A stretch of 64,000 nucleotides of DNA. Origin: Anaerotignum lactatifermentans. Lineage in GTDB: Bacteria > Bacillota > Clostridia > Lachnospirales > Anaerotignaceae. Below the pieces are notes generated by a model, which saw nothing but the letters and a program-made list of their open reading frames with translations, searched no databases and was not told where the DNA came from. Position numbers and translations under genes: made by a program. The stretch is taken from positions 1 through 64,000 of the forward strand of contig NZ_JACSNY010000010.1 of the NCBI RefSeq assembly GCF_016902535.1, read 5' to 3'. The stretch's first letter is position 1; each line of letters opens with the position of its first letter. Below are positions 1 to 8,726 of this stretch, piece after piece.

Positions 1-1158
1 AGCAGAGAAAACGCCACAAAGCTGGCGCTGCTGGCGGAGGTTATGAAGGAGGGAACGAAAGCCTTGCCCTCGAACCTCCATTTGAACCGACGGGCGGAGG
101 AACTGTATGATGCTGTGTGGGATGTGTCTGTGGTGAAAAAAGGCGGAGAAGCCCTGCTGTCTGTTACGCTGGATGTGCTGAAGCATATTGACGGACGGGA
201 GGCGCTGGATTTTATTCGGGGATTGATTCGGGAACCGCTGTTTTTGCAGGAGGATTTCCCGGAAGAAGTTTTGGAACGGTGCCGCCAGAGGCTGGAACGC
301 CGTCTGCGAGCCCTGAAAGACGATCCTGCCGCCTATGCCAGAAACCGCTGTCTGGAGGAAACGATGAAGGGAGAAGGCGTGGGGGTCTGTGCCGATGGGT
401 ATCTGGAGGATCTGCCGGGTCTGCGGCTGGAGGACCTGCGGGAATTTTATCGGGAGCTGCTTTGGCATAGCCGGGTTTATCTGCTGTTCTGCGGAGAGAA
501 GGAGGGCAGGCGGCTGTTAAAGGAATGGAAAAAAGGTCTCGATCTGCGGGGCAAGGGTGACTGGCGGGAAGGAAATTCTTCCGTGGAGGCACGGCCCCAG
601 TGCCGCCGGGAAAAGACGACGGCAAAACAGGCCAGACTGGTCATGGCATTTGTTTCGGAAATCACGCCTAACAGAGGGCTTTACAGCGCTTTGCAGGTCT
701 GGAACGAGGTCTTCGGCGGCAGCGGCAGCTCTCTGCTGTTTCAAAAAATTCGGGAAGAAATGGGACTATGCTATGAGATACGCTCCTTTCTTTACCCCAT
801 GACAGGACTGCTGTTTGTAGAAGTGGGGGCAAATGGAGAAGATATCCCTAAAATTACAAAGGAAGTTTGCAGAATATGGGATACGGTGGCGGATTATGGA
901 TTAAAAGAAGAGGAAATTGAAAGTGCAGTGGAGAGATTACGGCGAAAATACGCCTCCGCTCAATATGATGCCGGGAAATGGCTGGATCTGACCATAGAGC
1001 AGGTGCTGACAGGCAGGGAACGGTGTCTGTTCCAGATCATAAGCGATCTGACGGCGGTGGAGACGGTGGACATCAAACGGGTGCTGTCCCGGACACATCT
1101 GCGAAACTGCTTTCTCTTAAGCGATCAGGAGGTGGATTGCCATGAGATATACCGATAA
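1..1158 (+). CDS. yfmF: M16-family protein YfmF, partial (5' end outside window)
   Basis: The reading frame is open from base 1 and runs into the window, so the N-terminus lies upstream; 385 residues are visible. The sequence resembles the M16 peptidase-like protein that PGAP names EF-P 5-aminopentanol modification-associated protein YfmF. The visible part starts in the first M16 repeat (SRENATKLALLAEVMKEGT) and includes the second repeat around residue 210 onward. No HxxEH zinc motif is visible, as expected for the non-catalytic partner. It overlaps the next gene by 17 bases, pointing to translational coupling with the catalytic-type partner. The family assignment is by recognition; the exact biochemical role is not established from the sequence. 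Confidence 0.85.
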   Translation, partial: SRENATKLALLAEVMKEGTKALPSNLHLNRRAEELYDAVWDVSVVKKGGEALLSVTLDVLKHIDGREALDFIRGLIREPLFLQEDFPEEVLERCRQRLERRLRALKDDPAAYARNRCLEETMKGEGVGVCADGYLEDLPGLRLEDLREFYRELLWHSRVYLLFCGEKEGRRLLKEWKKGLDLRGKGDWREGNSSVEARPQCRREKTTAKQARLVMAFVSEITPNRGLYSALQVWNEVFGGSGSSLLFQKIREEMGLCYEIRSFLYPMTGLLFVEVGANGEDIPKITKEVCRIWDTVADYGLKEEEIESAVERLRRKYASAQYDAGKWLDLTIEQVLTGRERCLFQIISDLTAVETVDIKRVLSRTHLRNCFLLSDQEVDCHEIYR

Positions 1159-2389
1159 AGTGGTGGGGGAAACCATTCTGCGGGACAGGACGGCGGCGGG
1201 TATGGACTGCTACTATTACCCCAAGAAGGGCTGCCGGGAGAAATTTGCCGCTGTGACGGTGGATTTTGGCGCGCAGATGCTTTCTTTCCTGCCGGAAGGG
1301 GAGACAAAAGCGGAACATTTTCTGCCGGGAACGGCCCATTTTCTGGAGCACAAGCTGTTCCAGCAGCCTTGGGGTGACGCCTTTTCCCGTCTCCAGCAGA
1401 ATGGAGCGGAGGCCAACGCTTTTACGGATGGACGGAAAACCGTTTATTATTTTTCCTGCCGGGAACGGTTCTACGAAAATCTGGAGATTTTGCTGGATTT
1501 TGTGTCTACGCCCTATTTCCCTGAGGAGGACGTAAAGAAGGAACGTGCCGTCATAAAAAGCGAAATCGCCATGTATGACGACCTGCCGCAGTGGGCGGGA
1601 TACTATCAAATGCTGGAGATGATGTATGAGCACCATCCGGTAAAATATCCTATTGCCGGAAAAGCCCAGTCTGTGGATCAAATCGACAGCTCCATGCTGT
1701 ATCGGGCTTATGAGGTGGCTTATACGCCCAGCCGCCTTTCTCTGGTTTGTGCCGGAGGAATTCACCCAAAACAGATTCAGGAAATGGCGGAGGGAATGAA
1801 AGGCGGCGGATGCCGGGGCAGTTTCGTCTTTGCGCGGGAGCCGGAGGTGATCTGTGAGCGGTATCGGGAACGGCATATGGACCAGACCGTTCCTTATGTC
1901 CATGTGGGATGGAAATGGAAGCCATGGAGTTTTTTGCCGGAGGATCGTCTGGTGATGGAGCTGCTGTTGGACGCCTGGGCGGGGCCGGGCAGTGAATTCT
2001 GGCGGAAGGCCGATGCCGGAGGAAAGATGGATATGCCGCCGGGCCGTCTGTGCGAATGGGGAGAAGGCTATGGCTTCTGTGCTTTTTCCGGCGCCTGTCT
2101 CCAGCCGGAGGAACTGGCGGAAGGTCTGATGGCGGCATGGAAAAATCTGGCCCACGGCGGACTTTCCGAGGATATGTTCCAGCGCTTGAAAAAGAAGCAG
2201 ATCGGGCGGATGATCCGCCTCTTTTCCACGGCGGAATCGGCGGCGCTGGCCCAGGTGGACTGGCTGCCCTGGAAGGTGGATCTGGGGCAGGCGCTGCGCA
2301 TGGCGAAGGGACTGCGTCGGGAACAGGCGGAAAAAATGTTGCAAAATACCATCAGTGAGGATAAAATGGTTCTATCAGTCATTCGATAG
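1142..2389 (+). CDS. yfmH: M16-family zinc peptidase-like protein YfmH
   Basis: The 415-residue protein carries the inverted zinc-peptidase motif HxxEH at H66-FL-E69-H70 (GTAHFLEHKLF), the hallmark of M16 metallopeptidases. In Bacillus and Clostridia this protein sits next to the non-catalytic YfmF partner, and both are linked by annotation to 5-aminopentanol modification of elongation factor P. The gene overlaps yfmF by 17 bases and is followed 15 bases later by lgt, so the three are probably co-transcribed. The substrate cannot be read from the sequence. Confidence 0.88.
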   Translation: MRYTDKVVGETILRDRTAAGMDCYYYPKKGCREKFAAVTVDFGAQMLSFLPEGETKAEHFLPGTAHFLEHKLFQQPWGDAFSRLQQNGAEANAFTDGRKTVYYFSCRERFYENLEILLDFVSTPYFPEEDVKKERAVIKSEIAMYDDLPQWAGYYQMLEMMYEHHPVKYPIAGKAQSVDQIDSSMLYRAYEVAYTPSRLSLVCAGGIHPKQIQEMAEGMKGGGCRGSFVFAREPEVICERYRERHMDQTVPYVHVGWKWKPWSFLPEDRLVMELLLDAWAGPGSEFWRKADAGGKMDMPPGRLCEWGEGYGFCAFSGACLQPEELAEGLMAAWKNLAHGGLSEDMFQRLKKKQIGRMIRLFSTAESAALAQVDWLPWKVDLGQALRMAKGLRREQAEKMLQNTISEDKMVLSVIR

Positions 2390-2404
2390 AAAGAAGGGAT
2401 GGTT

Positions 2405-3277
2405 ATGCCCGAAATCTGGTTCCCCAATCTGGGCATCGAGATCGGTCATCTGGACCGGACGGCCTTCAGTATTGCGGGCCATAATATTTACTGGTATGGT
2501 ATTTTTATTGGCACTGGCGTGATTCTGGGTGTCCTGCTGGCTATGCATGAGGCTAAACGGACAGGACAGAATTCGGATACCTATATTGATTTCATGCTTT
2601 ACGCGCTGATTATTTCCGTCATTGGCGCAAGGCTGTATTATGTGATCTTTTCCTGGGATTTTTACAGTCAGCACCCGGAAAAGATATTTGCCATACGGGA
2701 AGGCGGACTGGCCATTTACGGCGGCATTATCGGCGGCGTACTGACGGGGATTTTCTACTGCCGCTGGAAGAAGCAGAAATTCTGGCTCATGGCGGATACC
2801 ATTGCGCCCAGTCTTTTGCTGGGGCAGATTCTTGGCCGCTGGGGGAATTTCTTCAACAGAGAAGCCTTTGGAGGATTTACGGATGGCCTGTTTGCCATGC
2901 GTTATCAGTTGAGTCAGGTGCGGGCCTCTGATTTGACGGAGGAGCTTCTGTCCCATCTGGTGAATGTGAATGGGGTAGACTATATTCAGGTGCATCCCAC
3001 CTTTTTGTATGAGTCCCTCTGGAATGTGGGGGTATTTGTGATTTTGATGGTACTGATCCGGCGGAAAAAGTTCGACGGTCAGATTTTCGCCCTGTATCTG
3101 TTTGGCTACGGTCTGGGGCGTGTCTGGATCGAGGGCCTGCGGACGGACCAGCTTCTGATTGGCGCGGTGCCTGTGTCTCAGGCGCTGTCGGCGGTATTGA
3201 TCTTGCTCTCTGTGGGCCTGTTTTTCTGGCTTCGGAGCCGGGCGGCCAAGCAGACGCAGGAAGAAGAAATGAAGTAA
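2405..3277 (+). CDS. lgt: Prolipoprotein diacylglyceryl transferase
   Basis: Lgt is an integral membrane enzyme that moves diacylglycerol from phosphatidylglycerol to the lipobox cysteine of prolipoproteins. Family signatures are present: GARLYYVIFSW, EGGLAIYGGIIGG, the Lgt signature GRWGNFFNREAFG and HPTFLYES, with about seven hydrophobic segments across 290 residues. The start at 2405 is preferred over the in-frame ATG at 2399 because the site AGAAGGG at 2392-2398 lies 6 bases from 2405 but abuts 2399. Several lipoproteins that would be its substrates are encoded in this window (6771, 24181, 56433). Confidence 0.95.
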   Translation: MPEIWFPNLGIEIGHLDRTAFSIAGHNIYWYGIFIGTGVILGVLLAMHEAKRTGQNSDTYIDFMLYALIISVIGARLYYVIFSWDFYSQHPEKIFAIREGGLAIYGGIIGGVLTGIFYCRWKKQKFWLMADTIAPSLLLGQILGRWGNFFNREAFGGFTDGLFAMRYQLSQVRASDLTEELLSHLVNVNGVDYIQVHPTFLYESLWNVGVFVILMVLIRRKKFDGQIFALYLFGYGLGRVWIEGLRTDQLLIGAVPVSQALSAVLILLSVGLFFWLRSRAAKQTQEEEMK

Positions 3278-3389
3278 CGGGGAGTTCCCCCAAAAGGACA
3301 GGAGGGTTTCCGGGTCTTAAGGAAAGGGCGGAGACACTCCTGTTTTGCTGGAACAAGGAAATGAAAACGGAAAGAAAAGAGGAACGGCA

Positions 3390-5306
3390 ATGGTATTATT
3401 GACGGCGGAAAATATACGAAAAAGCTATGGCACCAGAGTGATCTTTGATGATATCTCCTTTAGCATCCATGAGGGGGATAAAGTGGGCGTTGTCGGTGTC
3501 AACGGCACAGGCAAGTCTACCCTTTTGAAGATTGTGGCGGGAGAGGCTCAGGCCGACAGCGGCCAGATTGTGACCATGAACGGCATGCGCATGGGATACC
3601 TGCCCCAGTCGCCGGTATTCCAGCCGGGAACCACAGTTTTGGAGCAGGTCTTTTCCGGGGACCATCCGGTGATGGAACTGGTTCGTTCCTATGAGGAGAC
3701 CATGAAGGCGCTGGAGGAACATCCTCAGGAAGAAAAACTGATGCAGAAGGCGGCGGCGCTTTCGGAAAAAATGGACAAGGCAGAGGCCTGGTCTTTGGAA
3801 AGCGAGGCCAAAAACATACTGACCAGACTGGGGATCACGGAGTTTTCCAGAAAGGTAGAGACTTTATCCGGCGGCCAGCGCAAGCGGGTGGCATTGGCGG
3901 CGGCGCTGATTACACCGGTGGATCTGCTGATTCTGGACGAGCCTACCAACCATATCGACAATGAAACCGTAGAATGGCTGGAAAAGCATCTGGCGAAATA
4001 TACCAAGGCCCTTTTGATGGTGACCCATGACCGGTATTTTCTGGATCGGGTGGCCAATCGGATGCTGGAACTGGAAAAAGGGAAAATCTATCCTTATCAG
4101 GCCAATTATACCAAGTTTTTGGAAATGAAGGCCCAGCGGGAGGAACAGCTTTTGGCGGAGGAGCGCAAACGGCAGAACTTCCTGCGGACGGAGCTGGAAT
4201 GGGTCCGCAGAGGAGCGCAGGCCAGAAGCACCAAGCAGAAAGCCAGACTCCAGCGCTTTGAGGAAATTTCTTCTCAGCGGGGGCCGGAGGAAAAGCAGAG
4301 TGTGGAACTGTCCTCTCCCGGCAGCCGTCTGGGGAAAAAGACCATTGAGCTGGAGCATATCTGCAAGAGCTTTGGCGGAACGGAATATATTCATGATTTC
4401 AGCTATATCATCCTGCGGGGAGACCGGGTGGGCATCACCGGGGAGAACGGCTGCGGCAAGACAACCCTGCTCAAGATTATGACAGGGAAACTGGAGCCGG
4501 ACAGCGGCAGTGTGACCGTGGGGGAAACCGTAAAGATTGGTGTGTTCGCCCAGGAAAATGAGGAAATGGACGAGTCCCAGCGGGTGCTGGACTACATACG
4601 GGATGTGGCGGAGTATGTGCCTACTGCCGACGGCCGGATTTCCGCTTCCCAGATGCTGGAGCGGTTCCTGTTCCCTGTATCCATGCAGCGGGGGCCTATT
4701 TCCATGCTTTCCGGCGGGGAGAAACGGCGGCTCTATCTGGCGAAGGTGCTCATGGGCGCCCCCAATATTCTTTTTCTGGACGAGCCTACCAATGATCTGG
4801 ATATAGAGACCTTGATGATTCTGGAGGAATATCTAGAGCATTTCCAGGGGGCCGTGGTGGCGGTTTCCCATGACCGGTATTTTCTGGACAAAGTGGCGGG
4901 CCGGATTTTCGCCTTTCTGGGCAACGGGAAAATTCGCCAGTACGAAGGCGGGTATACGGATTACAGAGAGGCGTGGCTGCGGGAAAGCGGCGGTGAGTCT
5001 GCGGAACCGGCGCCTGTGCGCAGGGAGCCTCAGCCGGAGAAGAAGGAGGAACGCCGTCTGACAAAGATGTCCTATAAGGACCAGCGGGAGTATGACGCCA
5101 TTGGCGGTGAGATCGCCGCTTTAGAAGAGGCTTCGGCGGCACTGGAACAGGAAATGGCACAATGTACTACGGATTATGTAAAGCTTCAGGAAATGACAGA
5201 GGAAAAAGAACGTATCGACGCCCAGCTGGAAGAAAAAATGGAGCGCTGGCTGGAGCTGAGCGAGCTGGAAGAGGAAATCCGCAGAAATAAGGAAGAAAGC
5301 CGGTAG
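3390..5306 (+). CDS. ABC-F ATPase, Uup/YfmR type
   Basis: This is a soluble tandem-ATPase ABC protein without membrane segments, so an ABC-F translation factor and not a transporter. The first cassette has GVNGTGKST, LSGGQRKRVALA and LLILDEPTNHID; the second has GENGCGKTT, LSGGEKRRLYLA and ILFLDEPTNDLD. A charged linker joins them near residues 250-310. The C-terminus, about residues 555-638, is a coiled coil starting KMSYKDQREYDAI, typical of the Uup/YfmR branch. Such proteins act at the ribosomal E site on stalled complexes. ATG at 3390 follows GAGGA closely; an in-frame ATG-less extension to 3345 has no good site. Confidence 0.9.
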   Translation: MVLLTAENIRKSYGTRVIFDDISFSIHEGDKVGVVGVNGTGKSTLLKIVAGEAQADSGQIVTMNGMRMGYLPQSPVFQPGTTVLEQVFSGDHPVMELVRSYEETMKALEEHPQEEKLMQKAAALSEKMDKAEAWSLESEAKNILTRLGITEFSRKVETLSGGQRKRVALAAALITPVDLLILDEPTNHIDNETVEWLEKHLAKYTKALLMVTHDRYFLDRVANRMLELEKGKIYPYQANYTKFLEMKAQREEQLLAEERKRQNFLRTELEWVRRGAQARSTKQKARLQRFEEISSQRGPEEKQSVELSSPGSRLGKKTIELEHICKSFGGTEYIHDFSYIILRGDRVGITGENGCGKTTLLKIMTGKLEPDSGSVTVGETVKIGVFAQENEEMDESQRVLDYIRDVAEYVPTADGRISASQMLERFLFPVSMQRGPISMLSGGEKRRLYLAKVLMGAPNILFLDEPTNDLDIETLMILEEYLEHFQGAVVAVSHDRYFLDKVAGRIFAFLGNGKIRQYEGGYTDYREAWLRESGGESAEPAPVRREPQPEKKEERRLTKMSYKDQREYDAIGGEIAALEEASAALEQEMAQCTTDYVKLQEMTEEKERIDAQLEEKMERWLELSELEEEIRRNKEESR

Positions 5307-5308
5307 TA

Positions 5309-5338
5309 TTGTCAAGGATACCTGATTTCTGTTATAAT
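5309..5338 (+). promoter_or_regulatory. Sigma-A promoter of the CBS-domain protein gene
   Basis: TTGTCA at 5309-5314 and TATAAT at 5333-5338 are separated by 18 bases. The site starts just after the ABC-F stop codon and points at the hemolysin-family gene. Confidence 0.7.
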
Positions 5339-5425
5339 AGTCAGAAGGATGTTTGACAGGGCAGAGCAGATGCCTGAATGATCCTGTGGAAAAAATGTTT
5401 TTTTGATTTTAGGAGTGTGATTTTT

Positions 5426-6703
5426 GTGGATGGTGGCAGTCCCATATTGATTGGTCTGTTGATTTTTCTGATTTGCTGTTCCGGCTTTTTTTCCGCGTCG
5501 GAAACGGCGCTGACCTCATTGAGCAAGATTCGTCTGCGGAACATGGTAGAAACGAAAATTAAGAACGCAGAGAAAATACAAAAGCTTTTGGATAACCCCA
5601 ACAAGCTGCTCAGTACCATACTGGTGGGCAATAACCTGGTGAACAACGGCGCGTCCGCACTGACTACGGCATTGGCTATCCAGATTTTCCATGGAGACGC
5701 CGGCAGCGGCGCCGGTGTGGCAACGGCAGTCATTACCATTATTATTTTGATTTTCGGGGAGATTACCCCCAAGACCATCGCCGCCCAGAAGGCGGAAAAG
5801 GTGGCTTTGCTGGTAGTAAATATCATTGTCTTTTTTAATATGATTTTTACCCCTGTGGTGGCGATTCTGAATGTGGTGACAGGCACTTTTGCCAAGATTC
5901 TGGGGTGTGACCCTCGGGAAAAGGCCCCGCTGATTACAGAGGCGGAATTAAAGACCATTCTGAACGTGAGCCATGAGGAAGGCGTTCTGGAAAAGGAAGA
6001 ACGCACCATGATCGACAATGTGTTTAACTTCGGGGACTTTAAGGCCAAGGATGTTATGACCCCCAGAATGGATATTGTAGCCGTCAGCGCGGAAGCTACT
6101 TATGATGAGTATGTGGAGGTATTCCGTCAGGAGGGTTTCTCCCGTGTGCCGGTTTATGAGGAAGATCTGGATAATATCGTGGGTCTGCTTTATGTGAAGG
6201 ATGTATTTCTGGTGGAGAAGGAGGACTTTTCTCCGGCAAAATATATGCGTGACCCTTATTTTACCTATGAGAGCAAACCTGTGGCGGAGCTGTTCGCGGA
6301 AATGCGTTCCAATCGCCTGGGCATTGCCGTGGTGCTGGATGAATATGGCGGCACCGCCGGTCTGGTGACCATGGAGGACGTAGTAGAGGAAATTGTCGGC
6401 GAGATCTCCGACGAGTTTGATGATGAAGAAGAAGAAATTGAAGTAGTCAAGGAAGACGAATTCGTTGTAGACGGCAGTACCCGTCTGGAAGACCTGAACG
6501 AAATGGTAGGCTGTCATCTGGAATCGGAGGATGTGGATACCATTGCCGGATATATTCTGGTGATTCTGGGGAACTTCCCCCAGGGCGGCGAAGTGGTGGA
6601 AACAGACGGTCTGCGGATCGTAGTGGAGAGTATGGAAAAGAACCGGATCGAAAAGCTGCGGATCTACAAAATGCTGCCGGAGGAAGAACCGGAAGAAGAA
6701 TAA
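5426..6703 (+). CDS. Hemolysin C/CorC-type membrane protein with CNNM and CBS domains
   Basis: The N-terminal 190 residues form a DUF21/CNNM transmembrane domain (hydrophobic segments, FFSASETALTSLS), followed by a CBS pair (about 205-330, with DVMTPRMDIVAV and VLDEYGGTAGLVTMEDVVEEIVG) and a C-terminal CorC/HlyC domain (VDGSTRLEDLNEMVG). The family is implicated in magnesium or divalent cation handling; the old name hemolysin is historical. A GTG start at 5426 is chosen because AGGAG at 5411-5415 lies at good spacing, while the ATG at 5378 has no ribosome site. It has its own promoter and ends at a shared terminator. Confidence 0.88.
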   Translation: MDGGSPILIGLLIFLICCSGFFSASETALTSLSKIRLRNMVETKIKNAEKIQKLLDNPNKLLSTILVGNNLVNNGASALTTALAIQIFHGDAGSGAGVATAVITIIILIFGEITPKTIAAQKAEKVALLVVNIIVFFNMIFTPVVAILNVVTGTFAKILGCDPREKAPLITEAELKTILNVSHEEGVLEKEERTMIDNVFNFGDFKAKDVMTPRMDIVAVSAEATYDEYVEVFRQEGFSRVPVYEEDLDNIVGLLYVKDVFLVEKEDFSPAKYMRDPYFTYESKPVAELFAEMRSNRLGIAVVLDEYGGTAGLVTMEDVVEEIVGEISDEFDDEEEEIEVVKEDEFVVDGSTRLEDLNEMVGCHLESEDVDTIAGYILVILGNFPQGGEVVETDGLRIVVESMEKNRIEKLRIYKMLPEEEPEEE

Positions 6704-6716
6704 AAAATGAAGATGC

Positions 6717-6757
6717 AAAAAAAGCGCCGGTCCCCGTATTGGGGGGCCGGCGCTTTT
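6717..6757. terminator. Bidirectional intrinsic terminator
   Basis: A strong GC hairpin (AAAGCGCCGG paired with CCGGCGCTTT, with a CCCC/GGGG inner part) is flanked by A and T runs on both sides. It lies between two convergent genes and can serve both. Confidence 0.9.
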
Positions 6758-6770
6758 GTGAGTGTGCGTT

Positions 6771-7790
6771 TTATTTGCCAATCTGTGTCAGTAGATCTTC
6801 GATTGCTGTCATATAGTAGTCAGAGGTCTGTACCTTCTGGATGGTGTCACCGATGATAAAGCCGGTATCGTCTACAAAAATAGTAGTGGGCAGACCCTCC
6901 AGATTTTCCAGAATCCAGGAAGCCATGTTCTGGTCCGGGGAGATGCCTTTAAAAGTCACGCCGCTTTCTTCGTACGCTTTTGCGATGACTTCTTCCGCCG
7001 CGTCATCGGGGGTGTCGATGATAACCTGGATCATGTTGACGTTGGGGTGCTCTTCCTGAAGTCTGTTATAGAGTTCCTGCAGCTGATCCAGCTCATTGAT
7101 GTCGGGGTAGGCGTAGGATGCCCAGAAATTTACCATGGTAATATCGTAATCATAGAACATGGTACTGGTTACGGCATTCCCCTCCAGATCTGTGGAGATA
7201 AAGTTGAAATAGCCTTCGTCCATGGCTGCGACTTCCTCCTGAGAAGGAAGAGAGCTTTCTGCGGCAGTAGGCACAAAGGTCTGGACGGTTTCCTTGAAGG
7301 CGGGGATGCCTTCTTCCATCTCTGTATAAACCAGACCGGCGTCAGGAGACAGCTGTGCGACACCATCGGTGGGCTCCCACAGCAGGAAGAAATGGTATTC
7401 CTCCTGAGAGGGGAGTTCTTCACAGGAATGGAACAGCTCTTTTTCCGCCGCAACTTCTTCCGATTCCAGATTTTCTTCTTTTACAACAATGAACTCAAAC
7501 AGGGGCACCATCAGTTCCTCTACGGGGATATCGGATTCCAGGTCATTCATTTCATCCATATTTTCGTCGGGGATATACTGATAGAGCACCTTGGCATAGA
7601 TGGGCGCGTCAGCGCTCACATAGGAAGTAGGGAACAGATTTACATTATCCCCTTCCGCCCATTCTTCGGGAATGGTGAAGGAAAGCCCGGCTTCTTCCAA
7701 TGTAACATTTGTTTCCGCTTTCTGGCCGCAGCCGCTGAGCAGAGAAAGTATCAGCGTCAGGCACAGAAGCAGGGATAGCATTTTCTTCAT
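6771..7790 (-). CDS. Thioredoxin-fold lipoprotein lacking the CxxC motif
   Basis: A signal peptide ends in the lipobox LLSGC, so a membrane-anchored lipoprotein is expected (339 residues). Residues about 25-190 are not recognised. Residues about 205-339 resemble TlpA/ResA-type thioredoxin domains: VNFWASYAYPD, a mid-domain IQVIIDTPDD and the cis-proline region LEGLPTTIFVDDTGFIIG. The place where WCxxC normally lies reads WASYAYPD, so both redox cysteines are absent and disulfide exchange is unlikely. It may bind a partner or be a degenerate redox protein. The gene stands alone behind its own promoter. Confidence 0.75.
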   Translation of the reverse strand: MKKMLSLLLCLTLILSLLSGCGQKAETNVTLEEAGLSFTIPEEWAEGDNVNLFPTSYVSADAPIYAKVLYQYIPDENMDEMNDLESDIPVEELMVPLFEFIVVKEENLESEEVAAEKELFHSCEELPSQEEYHFFLLWEPTDGVAQLSPDAGLVYTEMEEGIPAFKETVQTFVPTAAESSLPSQEEVAAMDEGYFNFISTDLEGNAVTSTMFYDYDITMVNFWASYAYPDINELDQLQELYNRLQEEHPNVNMIQVIIDTPDDAAEEVIAKAYEESGVTFKGISPDQNMASWILENLEGLPTTIFVDDTGFIIGDTIQKVQTSDYYMTAIEDLLTQIGK

Positions 7791-7841
7791 GTGGTAACCT
7801 CCGTTTTTGGGGGACGGTGCCCCCTTATTTTTTCGTTCTCT

Positions 7842-7870
7842 ATTATAGTCAAATTCCAGCCGGAGGGCAA
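7842..7870 (-). promoter_or_regulatory. Promoter of the thioredoxin-fold lipoprotein gene
   Basis: On the minus strand TTGCCC (7865-7870) and TATAAT (7842-7847) are 17 bases apart. The expected start is about 45 bases before the start codon. Confidence 0.55.
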
Positions 7871-7915
7871 CCTTTTCCGGGACAGAATCTGGCCGGAAAG
7901 GAGGAAAGAATGTAT

Positions 7916-7970
7916 TTTAATGAAACTTTAATCATGGGACAATAAGGATTTAAGACGGCCCTCCTATAAT
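7916..7970 (+). promoter_or_regulatory. Phased direct repeats before the response regulator gene (candidate operator)
   Basis: TTTAAT occurs at 7916 and 7927, and TTTAAG at 7949, that is at steps of 11 and 22 bases on one face of the helix. A TATAAT at 7965-7970 follows without a good -35, and another TATAAT lies at 7999-8004. OmpR-family regulators bind 11-base direct repeats, so autoregulation is a reasonable inference. Confidence 0.35.
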
Positions 7971-8042
7971 TTTTCTGGGAAAAAGGCTAAGAGACTGTTA
8001 TAATGGAACAAAGCCTTTGAAAGCAGGAAAAGGAGGGCGTTT

Positions 8043-8726
8043 ATGGAACGGAAAAAGGTTCTTTTGATTGAAGATGAGGTAAAACTGGCCCGGTTCGTGG
8101 AACTGGAGCTGCGTTATGAGGGATATGAGGTGACGGTATGTCATGAGGGCAGAGAAGGCCTGCAGAAGGCCATGGAGGATTCCTATGATATGATTCTGCT
8201 GGATCTGATGCTGCCGGGACTTTCCGGTATCGAAATCTGCCGGAGGGTACGAAAGTTTTCTCAGGTGCCGATCATTATGCTGACGGCTAAGGATGAGACC
8301 ATGGATAAGGTGGCGGGGCTGGACAGCGGCGCCGACGATTATCTGACGAAGCCCTTTGCCATTGAAGAGCTGCTGGCCAGAATGCGTGTGGCCTTCAAAC
8401 ATGCCAGAGCCGAGGACAGCAAAAAAGTGGTTCTGGAGGCCAACGGTCTGGTGATTGATACGGAAAAACGGATGGTTACCGTTGACGGCACCGTGGTGGA
8501 CCTGACGAAAAAGGAATATGAGCTTCTGGTTTATCTGGTGCAGAACAAGAACATCGTTTTGTCCAGAGAGCAGATCCTCAACGAAGTATGGGGCTACAGC
8601 TATATTGGGGAGACCAACGTAGTGGATGTGTATATCCGCTATCTGCGCTCCAAAATAGACGAAGCCTTCCAGCGGAAATACATCCATACCATTCGGGGAG
8701 TCGGTTATTATGTCAAAGACGAATAA
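8043..8726 (+). CDS. OmpR/PhoB-family response regulator
   Basis: The 227-residue protein has an N-terminal receiver domain (acidic pocket IEDE at 9-12, phospho-acceptor D54 in ILLDLMLPG, TAKDE with the conserved Lys near 105) and a C-terminal winged-helix DNA-binding domain (LTKKEYELLVYLVQNKN, REQILNEVWGYSYIGETNVVDVYIRYLRSKI). It acts as a transcription factor controlled by the histidine kinase whose gene overlaps it by 17 bases. AGGAGGG precedes the ATG. The stimulus and targets are not evident; the upstream phased repeats may be its own operator. Confidence 0.93.
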   Translation: MERKKVLLIEDEVKLARFVELELRYEGYEVTVCHEGREGLQKAMEDSYDMILLDLMLPGLSGIEICRRVRKFSQVPIIMLTAKDETMDKVAGLDSGADDYLTKPFAIEELLARMRVAFKHARAEDSKKVVLEANGLVIDTEKRMVTVDGTVVDLTKKEYELLVYLVQNKNIVLSREQILNEVWGYSYIGETNVVDVYIRYLRSKIDEAFQRKYIHTIRGVGYYVKDE

